DNA of 60,736 bases from Bacteroidales bacterium (lineage in GTDB: Bacteria > Bacteroidota > Bacteroidia > Bacteroidales > F082). The notes beneath the pieces were generated by a model. It did not search any database. It worked only from the letters and a program-made list of their open reading frames with translations, and was not told the DNA's origin. Shown piece after piece: positions 54,072-60,736 of this stretch (position 1 is the first letter of the stretch; each line of letters opens with the position of its first letter). Position numbers and translations under genes: made by a program. The stretch is from NCBI GenBank assembly GCA_015493525.1, contig WGCY01000024.1:1-60736 (forward strand), read 5' to 3'.

Positions 54072-55292
54072 TTATTTTTTGCAGTTGAGCTTGTAGATAA
54101 AAAACAGTGAGGAAAGTACCAACAGCATAAACAGGGCAAAAAACGGCAGGAACCCGAAGTGTTTTATGATCCAGCCACCAGCCAGCGGGAAAAGTGCGGG
54201 AAGTATGCTCCCTGCCCCGGCAATACCGGTGTAAAGTGTACGGTTTTTGGTACCGGAAATCTCAACCAAAATTCCATTTCTGGTAATGCTGTAAGCGGTA
54301 AAAATAACCCCTCCAACAAAGAAAATAACAGCCAGTGCCGGCAAATGAAAGGGTAAAAGCATGAGCAACGGTAGCAAAAAGGCCAGGATAGCTCCTCCGT
54401 AAAGCAGGTAACGGTATTTGTATTTCCCGGCAAGAAAAAATAAGGTAAAAGCAGCGAGAACGCTTCCAATAATTTTCACCAATAGAAACCATCCGGTTGT
54501 CCCGCCCGGGGTGTGGTATATTTCTTTTCCGTACAAAATAATAAAAGGCAACAACGTGATGCTTATGCCCATGGTATTGATAAAACCGAGGAAGTATTTT
54601 AACCTGGGATTTTGTTTGATTTCTATTTTAATGAGCTCCATAAAATGGCGAGGACTTCGTACCGTCAATTTGGAGGGTACCACTTCGCGTAGATGCCAAA
54701 ACCCCATTGATGCCATAAGCAGTGCGCCAAAAGCAATGAAATACATGATGGCATAGTTACGGGGATAACCCATGGTGGTTAGTACATGCTTGGCGGCAAG
54801 TGCTGCCATAAACAAGATAACACCATTGATGGCTTGCCGCAGTGAGAAAAAAGGCTTTCGTAGTTCAGGTAAAACCGATTTTCCCAAAATATCCATGTAG
54901 CTCACATTGGCAAAAGCACCACTGAACGAAAAAATAGTAATCAGCAGAAAAATAAGCCAAATAATGAGCCCGGGCTGCAACAATGCTGAGAAATAAAGCA
55001 TAAGCCCCATACCCAACAGTGCCAGAATACGCATATTAATCCCCAGCAGGAGGAATCCTTTTTTGTAATGGTAGTTACTGATAAATGGCGCAAAAATAAG
55101 CTGGGTAATGCTGGCACCTCCCAACATGATGGCCGTCATAATCCCAATCTGTACTGCTGTACCGCCCGCATCGACCAGCATGGAAGGAATGACGGTGTCC
55201 GTATCCATAAACGGTCGCGACAAGGCCAGAAATGCTGCATGCCACAGCAGGGAGTAAAAATTACGTTTCGATATTTTCGGCGTTAACGTCAT
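54072..55292 (-). CDS. MFS transporter
   Basis: A 406-residue protein with 12 predicted helices of the major facilitator superfamily. It begins FYSLLWHAAFLALSRPFMDTDTVIPSMLVDAGGTAVQIG, and has the loop 2-3 region FAPFISNYHYKKGFLLLG and a central loop VRSPRHFMELIKIEIKQNP. Substrate unknown. The gene converges on menE and has its own promoter. Confidence 0.85.
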   Translation of the reverse strand: MTLTPKISKRNFYSLLWHAAFLALSRPFMDTDTVIPSMLVDAGGTAVQIGIMTAIMLGGASITQLIFAPFISNYHYKKGFLLLGINMRILALLGMGLMLYFSALLQPGLIIWLIFLLITIFSFSGAFANVSYMDILGKSVLPELRKPFFSLRQAINGVILFMAALAAKHVLTTMGYPRNYAIMYFIAFGALLMASMGFWHLREVVPSKLTVRSPRHFMELIKIEIKQNPRLKYFLGFINTMGISITLLPFIILYGKEIYHTPGGTTGWFLLVKIIGSVLAAFTLFFLAGKYKYRYLLYGGAILAFLLPLLMLLPFHLPALAVIFFVGGVIFTAYSITRNGILVEISGTKNRTLYTGIAGAGSILPALFPLAGGWIIKHFGFLPFFALFMLLVLSSLFFIYKLNCKK

Positions 55293-55309
55293 CCTCTTTT
55301 ATTGGGTTG

Positions 55310-55317
55310 CAAATATA
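55310..55317 (-). promoter_or_regulatory. -7 box of the MFS gene
   Basis: The minus strand reads TATATTTG, 18 bases before the ATG at 55292. Confidence 0.7.
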
Positions 55318-55435
55318 TTGAACTTCAGGCAGGTTGTGCTTCCGGTAACAATAATTTTTCTTTGGCAAAAAACCTTTTTGTAATGACCTCAAATGTTAAA
55401 AAATAATAATCTCTTCCTTTTTCTGTAATTTTTTT

Positions 55436-55443
55436 TAATTTTG
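55436..55443 (+). promoter_or_regulatory. -7 box of the lipoprotein-sfsA unit
   Basis: TAATTTTG is a perfect match 74 bases before the ATG at 55517. Confidence 0.6.
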
Positions 55444-55516
55444 TACGTCTGATTGATTCTATTGCCATAGTCACTGGTCAGGTGTTCATCAATGTAAATC
55501 ATCAAATGCTGACAAT

Positions 55517-56140
55517 ATGAAAAAAATATTTATTCAAACCATTATCCTGCTTTCCGTATTTTTTATGAGTGGATGCGCCGCTACCTATAAAGCCATTAAC
55601 CCGAGGCAACTTTATTATACGGCACACACTTCCCGTGATAGTATTCTCATTTCATATAAATACAATGTTTTACAGGAAAAGGGAAATAAAAAACTGGCGA
55701 AAAAAGAGTTGAAAAGGGGGGTGCAGGTCATCGCTATTAAGCTGACGAATAAAACTGACCGGACAATCAATGTGCACGATGACCTTATTTTCTATGCCGG
55801 AGATACGCCCATTTATCCCATGCAGCCTGTGGATGTGAAAAACAAAGTCAGGCAAAGCGTTTTTTCTTATTTGCCGTATTTGCTGCTTTCCTTTACCTCT
55901 GTAATTTTTTCCAATGGTTATTCTTCCGTTGCCGTTCCTGTGGGTATCGTTATCGGGCCGGGCATTACCGCCGGAAATATGGCTGTGGCTGCAACGGCCA
56001 ATAAAAGGTTTTTGAGCGAGCTGAACGAATACAATATCCTGGATAGAAATATCAGGCCCGGAGATACTGATTTTGGCATTATCGGTGTGCAGAACTCTAA
56101 TTTCGGGCCGATTTCCGTACGGCTGAAAAATGAAAAATAA
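55517..56140 (+). CDS. Putative lipoprotein of unknown function
   Basis: The 207-residue protein has a lipoprotein signal peptide (lipobox FMSGC, Cys20). The mature part includes a beta-rich stretch (GVQVIAIKLTNKTDRTINVHDDLIFYAGDTPIYPMQP), a long hydrophobic segment at about 115-150 (VFSYLPYLLLSFTSVIFSNG, then VAVPVGIVIGPG) and a polar C-terminus. I do not recognise the family. The hydrophobic middle may be a membrane hairpin. The sfsA start follows three bases after the stop, so both genes are probably cotranscribed. Confidence 0.75.
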   Translation: MKKIFIQTIILLSVFFMSGCAATYKAINPRQLYYTAHTSRDSILISYKYNVLQEKGNKKLAKKELKRGVQVIAIKLTNKTDRTINVHDDLIFYAGDTPIYPMQPVDVKNKVRQSVFSYLPYLLLSFTSVIFSNGYSSVAVPVGIVIGPGITAGNMAVAATANKRFLSELNEYNILDRNIRPGDTDFGIIGVQNSNFGPISVRLKNEK

Positions 56141-56143
56141 ATT

Positions 56144-56836
56144 ATGAAATTCACACAAAAGCTGGTTCACGGAAAGCTCATTAAACGGTACAAACGTTTT
56201 CTGGCCGATGTGGAGCTGGACGATGGGACCGTGGTAACGGCGCATTGTACCAACTCGGGTACGATGAAAACCTGCCTCGAAACGGGTGCGCCGGTTTATC
56301 TTACCCCGGTGGACGATCCCAAACGAAAAACAAAATTTACCTGGGAAATGATTTTCATGAACGGAGGATGGATTGGCATCAATACTTCTGTCCCCAACCT
56401 GCTGGCTTTTGAAGCTATCCGTGATGGGAAAATTGAAAAGCTTTCCGGATATACTTTCGTGAAAAGAGAGGTAGCTTTCGGCGACAGCCGGTTTGACATC
56501 TACGCGGAGAACGAGCAGGAAAAATGTTTCGTGGAGGTAAAAAACGTAACCATGAAAGCAGGAGATTTTGCACGTTTCCCGGATGCTGTTACCACCCGCG
56601 GCAGGAAACATCTGGAAACGTTGATGCAGGTAAAAAAGCAAGGCATACGTGCCGTAATGCTGTATGTAATACAACGTATGGATGTGGAAAAATTCGGTAC
56701 AGCCAACAATATCGACCCGGGTTATGCCCAGACGTTGCAAAAAGCTCATGCTGTCGGTGTGGAGATTATCCCCGTACAGGCATCGGTTTCCCCCGAAGGC
56801 ATAGAGATAGTACGGGAATTACCTTTTGAAATTTAA
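56144..56836 (+). CDS. sfsA: SfsA family DNA/RNA nuclease
   Basis: The 230-residue protein is a member of the SfsA family: an N-terminal OB-like part (VHGKLIKRYKRFLADVELDDGTVVTAHCTNSGTMKTCLETGAP) and a C-terminal restriction-endonuclease-like part with FGDSRFDIYAENEQEKCFVEVKNVTM (the D..ExK nuclease motif) and FPDAVTTRGRKHLETLM. E. coli SfsA was first linked to maltose gene control and later to nuclease activity; the cellular role is not settled. It follows the lipoprotein gene closely and converges on the carboxylase operon. Confidence 0.93.
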   Translation: MKFTQKLVHGKLIKRYKRFLADVELDDGTVVTAHCTNSGTMKTCLETGAPVYLTPVDDPKRKTKFTWEMIFMNGGWIGINTSVPNLLAFEAIRDGKIEKLSGYTFVKREVAFGDSRFDIYAENEQEKCFVEVKNVTMKAGDFARFPDAVTTRGRKHLETLMQVKKQGIRAVMLYVIQRMDVEKFGTANNIDPGYAQTLQKAHAVGVEIIPVQASVSPEGIEIVRELPFEI

Positions 56837-56864
56837 ACCTTTCCTAACCGCTCTGCTTTACAGG

Positions 56865-58403
56865 TTATAAAGGAATGTTTCCGTGCTTTTTCGGTGGATT
56901 GCTTTCCGATTTGTTGGATAACATTTCCAGTGCCTGAATCAGCTTCTTCCGGGTATTGCGGGGATAAATTATCTCATCGATGTAACCCACCTCGGCAGCT
57001 TTGAAAGGACTGGCAAAATTATCGCGATACTCCTGAACTTTCTCTTTTCTGGCTTCGATATCCAGGTTTTTGAAAATGATATTCACCGCACCTTCGGGTC
57101 CCATTACGGCAATTTCAGCCGTGGGATAAGCAAAGTTCACATCTGTGCCGATATGTTTGGACGACATCACATCATAAGCCCCTCCGTAAGCCTTGCGGGT
57201 AATCACCGTAATTTTCGGGACGGTAGCTTCGGCAAAAGCGTACAACAACTTGGCACCGTGCTTGATAATGCCGCCAAATTCCTGTGTGGTTCCCGGAAGG
57301 AAACCGGGGACATCTTCAAAGGTAATCAACGGGATATTAAAAGCATCGCAGAAACGGACAAAACGTGCGGCTTTGGTGGAACTGGCAATGTCGAGCACTC
57401 CGGCCAGCACCTTGGGCTGGTTGGCCACAATTCCCACCGACTGTCCGTTGATACGGGCAAAACCTACAATGATATTTTGTGCATAATGAGGCTGTACCTC
57501 CAGAAAATGGCCGCTGTCTACCACCGCCAAAATAATCTCCTTCATGTCGTAAGGTTTGTTGGGATCGGTGGGGACGATGTCATCCAATTTTGGGTTGATG
57601 CGGTCGGGGTCGTCGGTACAGGGTTTGCGTGGCGGGTCTTCCATGTTGTTCAGCGGAAGGAACCCCATCAGCTCACGGATCATCATCATGGCCTGGTCAT
57701 CATCCTCGGCGGTAAAATGGGCCACGCCGCTTTTTTTGTTGTGGGTCATGGCACCACCCAGCTCCTCTTTGGTAACTTCTTCGTGGGTAACGGTTTTGAT
57801 TACTTCCGGGCCAGTAACAAACATGTACGATGACTCTTTGACCATCAGGATAAAATCGGTGATGGCCGGTGAATAGACAGCTCCCCCGGCGCAGGGGCCC
57901 AGCACGGCAGAGATTTGCGGAATAACACCTGAACTGCGTACGTTGCGGTAAAAGATGTCAGCATAACCGGCCAGGCTTTCCACACCTTCCTGGATACGGG
58001 CACCACCCGAATCGTTCAGCCCGATAACCGGAGCTCCCATCTTCATGGCGAGGTCCATAATTTTGGTAATTTTGTTGGCGTTGGCACGGCTCAGCGAACC
58101 TCCGAAAACGGTAAAATCCTGGGCAAAGACATACATCAGCCGTCCGTCAATTTTTCCATAACCGGTTACCACGCCATCGCCCAGGATTTTATTCTCGGCC
58201 ATGCTGAAATCGGTGGCTGTGTGGGTAACAAATTTGTCTATTTCCACAAAACTTCCGGGATCCAAAAGGACTTCAATCCGCTCGCGGGCTGTTTTGCGCC
58301 CGGCTTTGTGCTGTTTGTCAATACGGGTTTGTCCGCCACCCAGCTCGGCTTTTTTATGTTTCTCTTCTAAGACTTTTATTTTTGATTCTAATGACATTTT
58401 CAA
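56865..58403 (-). CDS. pccB: Acyl-CoA carboxylase carboxyltransferase subunit (propionyl-CoA type)
   Basis: This 512-residue carboxyltransferase moves CO2 from biotin to an acyl-CoA, probably propionyl-CoA, giving methylmalonyl-CoA. Hallmarks are [73 protein letters not shown] with the oxyanion Gly pair, [16 protein letters not shown], and [34 protein letters not shown]. The size suits both PccB and the alpha subunit of methylmalonyl-CoA decarboxylase. The adjacent biotin carboxylase favours carboxylation. Third gene of the operon. Confidence 0.92.
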   Translation of the reverse strand: MKMSLESKIKVLEEKHKKAELGGGQTRIDKQHKAGRKTARERIEVLLDPGSFVEIDKFVTHTATDFSMAENKILGDGVVTGYGKIDGRLMYVFAQDFTVFGGSLSRANANKITKIMDLAMKMGAPVIGLNDSGGARIQEGVESLAGYADIFYRNVRSSGVIPQISAVLGPCAGGAVYSPAITDFILMVKESSYMFVTGPEVIKTVTHEEVTKEELGGAMTHNKKSGVAHFTAEDDDQAMMMIRELMGFLPLNNMEDPPRKPCTDDPDRINPKLDDIVPTDPNKPYDMKEIILAVVDSGHFLEVQPHYAQNIIVGFARINGQSVGIVANQPKVLAGVLDIASSTKAARFVRFCDAFNIPLITFEDVPGFLPGTTQEFGGIIKHGAKLLYAFAEATVPKITVITRKAYGGAYDVMSSKHIGTDVNFAYPTAEIAVMGPEGAVNIIFKNLDIEARKEKVQEYRDNFASPFKAAEVGYIDEIIYPRNTRKKLIQALEMLSNKSESNPPKKHGNIPL

Positions 58404-58435
58404 TGCTTTTAAAATGATGATTAAAAAATCTAAAT

Positions 58436-58939
58436 TTATTCAAATGTAACCAGCGGCTGGTCGCCATCGATGTTGTCGCCCTCTTTCACAAGAATTTCTT
58501 TCACGGTGCGGTCTTTCACCACTTTGTATTCGCTCTCCATTTTCATGGCCGAGACGATAATAACTGTTTCGCCCCCTTTCAGTTTCTGGCCTTCTTCCAC
58601 CAGAATTTTCACCACCTGTCCGGGCATGGGAGTTGAAATAAAGTTGGCATCTTCCTCCTCACCCCCTTTTCGGCTTCTTGCATAACGGCTTTCTGCATCA
58701 ACAATCTCTACTTCAATTTTTTCATCGGTGGTGTCCACAATATACTTTTTAGGGCTCCGGGCATTCAACTCAAAATTAAAATTTTCTCCCTGATAAAGTA
58801 CCGAATAAATACCGGGTTCCACCTCCATAAGGTCCAGGTCATAAGTTTTTTCACCTATCCTGGCTTGTATCTTGTTGCCTTCGCGGCTGAGGATTTCAAT
58901 CTTACGGTCTTCTCCGTTTATGTTTACTTCGTACGACAT
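58436..58939 (-). CDS. Biotin carboxyl carrier subunit
   Basis: The 167-residue protein has a beta-rich N-terminal part (about 1-90), a short acidic linker and a C-terminal biotinyl domain. The biotinylated Lys is Lys133 in [12 protein letters not shown], preceded by [21 protein letters not shown] and followed by [15 protein letters not shown]. The N-terminal domain probably joins the carboxylase and carboxyltransferase subunits, as in the BT domain of fused PccA. Operon: 21 bases after the biotin carboxylase gene and 32 before the carboxyltransferase gene. Confidence 0.92.
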   Translation of the reverse strand: MSYEVNINGEDRKIEILSREGNKIQARIGEKTYDLDLMEVEPGIYSVLYQGENFNFELNARSPKKYIVDTTDEKIEVEIVDAESRYARSRKGGEEEDANFISTPMPGQVVKILVEEGQKLKGGETVIIVSAMKMESEYKVVKDRTVKEILVKEGDNIDGDQPLVTFE

Positions 58940-58960
58940 ATCTTTTACGTTTGCAATAGG

Positions 58961-60469
58961 TTATAATCTGGTAACGGCTTTTTTTCTGCCAAAAGCTTTC
59001 CATTGACTGGCAGGGGCCTTACCGTTGGAGGCCGGTTTTGCCCGCTCCTGTTTCTTAAGAAAATCAACAAATGCCGTGATGGCAGCCAAATCTGAGCACT
59101 CCTCCGAACAACTGTCTTTGGATTTTAAAGCCTCCGTATGGTTTTGGATAAAATGGGTGGTGTAACCTCCTTTTTTAAAATCGGGCACATCCATAATCCG
59201 GCTTAAAAACGGAATGGAAGTCTTCACACCGGAAATTTTGTAAGACCCCAGCGCACGTTTCATCCGTCCAATGGCTTCCTCACGGTTGTTGCCCCAAACG
59301 ACCAGTTTCGATATCATGGGATCGTAATAGATGGGGATTTCATAACCGTTGTAGGCATAGGTATCGTGGCGAACGCCTGCACCAAGCGGAAAATGAATGT
59401 GGTTAATTTTTCCGGGACTGGGCATAAAATTGTTGTCGGTGTCTTCGGCATATATGCGCGTTTCGATGGCGTGGCCGTGCTGCGACAGGTCTTCCTGCCG
59501 GTAACGCAGTTTTTCCCCGTTGGCGATGTTGATTTGTTCACGCACCAGATCCACGCCCACCACCTGCTCCGTAATGGGATGTTCTACCTGCAGGCGTGTG
59601 TTCATCTCCAGAAAATAGTAGTTCAGCTGGTCATCGGTGATAAACTCGATGGTGCCGGCGCCGGCATAATTTACCGCTTTGGCGGCAGCTACGGCATGGC
59701 GGCCCATCTCTTCACGTACTTCCGGTGTCATAATGGGAGAGGGCGTCTCCTCCACCACTTTCTGATGGCGGCGTTGTACCGAGCATTCCCTTTCAAAAAG
59801 GTGGATGCAATTCCCATGCTGGTCAGCAAGAATCTGAAACTCAATATGATGCGGTGAGTTGATATATTTTTCGATGTAAACGGCATCATTCCCGAAAGCA
59901 GCCAGTGCTTCCGATTTGGCGGCCTTTACCGAAGAGAGGATGTCTTCTTCTTTTTCCACGAGGCGCATCCCTTTACCACCACCGCCGGCACTGGCTTTGA
60001 CCATCACAGGCAGCCCGATTTCCACAATGGTTTTTACTGCTTCATCTAAATCCACAATGGGCTCTGTTGTCCCGGGAACTACCGGAACGCCGGCTGCCAA
60101 CATGGTTTTGCGGGCAGTAATTTTATCCCCCATCGTGTTGATGGCATGGGCATCAGGCCCGATAAAAATAATGCCTTCTTTTTTACAACGTTCGGAAAAC
60201 GCAGCATTCTCCGATAAAAATCCATAACCGGGATGGATGGCATCTGCACCCGACTTTTTGGCTGTTTCAATGATTTTCTCCAGGTCCAGATAGCTCTGGT
60301 TGGAGGGTGCGGGGCCAATGCAGTAGGCTTCATCGGCATAACGTACATGCAACGAGTTGCGGTCTGCCTCAGAATAAACCGCTACGGAAAGAATTCCCAT
60401 TTCGCGGCAGCTGTTCATCACCCTGATGGCAATCTCTCCCCGGTTGGCAATTAAAATCTTTTTAATCAT
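58961..60469 (-). CDS. accC: Biotin carboxylase subunit of acyl-CoA carboxylase
   Basis: A 502-residue ATP-grasp enzyme that carboxylates biotin with bicarbonate and ATP. It has KKILIANRGEIAIRV at the N-terminus, PGYGFLSENAAFSERC, the ATP loop ASAGGGGKGMRLV, ERECSVQRRHQKVVEETPSP, and EMNTRLQVEHPITEQVVGVDLV. The last roughly 45 residues are poorly conserved and basic. It is the first gene of a three-gene operon with the biotin carrier and carboxyltransferase. Symbol pccA is equally possible. A near-match -7 box (TATCTTTA on the minus strand, about 60534-60541) lies about 65 bases upstream. Confidence 0.93.
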   Translation of the reverse strand: MIKKILIANRGEIAIRVMNSCREMGILSVAVYSEADRNSLHVRYADEAYCIGPAPSNQSYLDLEKIIETAKKSGADAIHPGYGFLSENAAFSERCKKEGIIFIGPDAHAINTMGDKITARKTMLAAGVPVVPGTTEPIVDLDEAVKTIVEIGLPVMVKASAGGGGKGMRLVEKEEDILSSVKAAKSEALAAFGNDAVYIEKYINSPHHIEFQILADQHGNCIHLFERECSVQRRHQKVVEETPSPIMTPEVREEMGRHAVAAAKAVNYAGAGTIEFITDDQLNYYFLEMNTRLQVEHPITEQVVGVDLVREQINIANGEKLRYRQEDLSQHGHAIETRIYAEDTDNNFMPSPGKINHIHFPLGAGVRHDTYAYNGYEIPIYYDPMISKLVVWGNNREEAIGRMKRALGSYKISGVKTSIPFLSRIMDVPDFKKGGYTTHFIQNHTEALKSKDSCSEECSDLAAITAFVDFLKKQERAKPASNGKAPASQWKAFGRKKAVTRL

Positions 60470-60615
60470 TCAGAAATATTTAACAGATTTATTCTCAATA
60501 ATTTAGGTTAAGAACGCGCTTTTTTAGCGTGGGTAAAGATAATAAATATGGGAAAAAACGGAAATGTCAGGTGTTAATTTTACCTTCCGTAGTTTCAACC
60601 CACAAATGCGACAAA

Positions 60616-60736
60616 TCAGGTTACTAAACTAAAGAAAATATCTTTAGGGGATTTGAACCCCAGTTTTTCTCTTGGTCTTCGGTTTATTTTATGTTGAACA
60701 TCAGCAATATATCTATCGTCAAAGTTTTCAAATTCA
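60616..60736 (-). mobile_element. IS30-family transposase, C-terminal end only
   Basis: The minus-strand frame enters from the right edge and ends at the TGA at 60616-60618. The 40 visible codons include VQHKINRRPREKLGFKSPKD and then IFFSL, the closing signature of IS30 transposases (NNRPRKRLGYKTPNE in typical members). The rest of the element lies outside the window, and its inner end, probably within 60560-60615, is not clear from one side. Confidence 0.8.

Noticed and set aside
56865-60469. Sodium-pumping methylmalonyl-CoA decarboxylase operon
   Set aside because: The membrane beta subunit is absent and a biotin carboxylase gene is present, which fits an ATP-dependent acyl-CoA carboxylase instead.

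Overview
The window looks like a chromosome segment of a Bacteroidota bacterium, probably an anaerobic or facultative marine/sediment member of the Bacteroidales-Marinilabiliales side. The evidence is: a recurrent TAnnTTTG -7 promoter box with very short leaders and weak Shine-Dalgarno sequences; a short (288 aa) RpoD lacking region 1.1; a type IX secretion (T9SS) C-terminal sorting domain and a PorE-like OmpA protein; a long-form GAPDH; a 390-residue-class PurM; pyruvate:ferredoxin oxidoreductase (NifJ) and a biotin-dependent acyl-CoA carboxylase operon; and menaquinone genes. Most of the window is housekeeping sequence. I support 50 complete or frameshifted protein genes, two genes cut by the window edges and one tRNA.

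Layout. 1-5.9 kb: the 5' part of a TPR/membrane sensor-regulator cut by the left edge, a decayed transposase scrap, pdxJ, a thioredoxin, trmO and GAPDH. 6-20 kb: rpoD, an HtrA protease, dapF, a LysM glucosaminidase, a large receiver-plus-PPDK-type ATP-binding protein, an APC-USP permease, hemH, gdhA, and a PyrD-like protein divergent from nifJ. 20-34 kb: nifJ, panB-rluA, trhA, a T9SS cargo protein, a frameshifted NifX/NifB-domain gene, a RelA/SpoT protein with a degenerate hydrolase domain, a clpS-nfeD-floA operon, a LolC/E-type permease and a NamZ-type muramidase. 34-47 kb: nfo, an aminotransferase, DUF1573, CYTH, tRNA-Met followed by a tRNA 3'-end scar and a MITE-like inverted repeat, DUF3108-EamA-saccharopine dehydrogenase, recR, a YwqK-like repeat protein and the overlapping tatA-porE-like-purM unit. 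47-60.7 kb: menB-menA, a geranylgeranyl-reductase-like flavoprotein divergent from a eukaryote-type squalene synthase, an outer-membrane barrel, menE, an MFS transporter, a lipoprotein, sfsA, the three-gene acyl-CoA carboxylase operon, and the tail of an IS30-type transposase at the right edge.

The most unusual content is the isoprenoid block at 47.4-54.0 kb. Menaquinone genes flank a divergent pair: a squalene synthase that resembles the ERG9/FDFT1 family of eukaryotes over its full length, including the N-terminal leader, but without the membrane anchor, and an FAD oxidoreductase. A palindrome lies between them. Other points worth checking are an OmpA/PorE-like protein ending in a retropepsin-like domain whose catalytic Asp motif is lost, a hydrolase-dead RelA, a receiver/ATP-grasp protein without the phosphohistidine domain, and a family of intergenic palindromes whose arms change together around a fixed TTGCAAA core.
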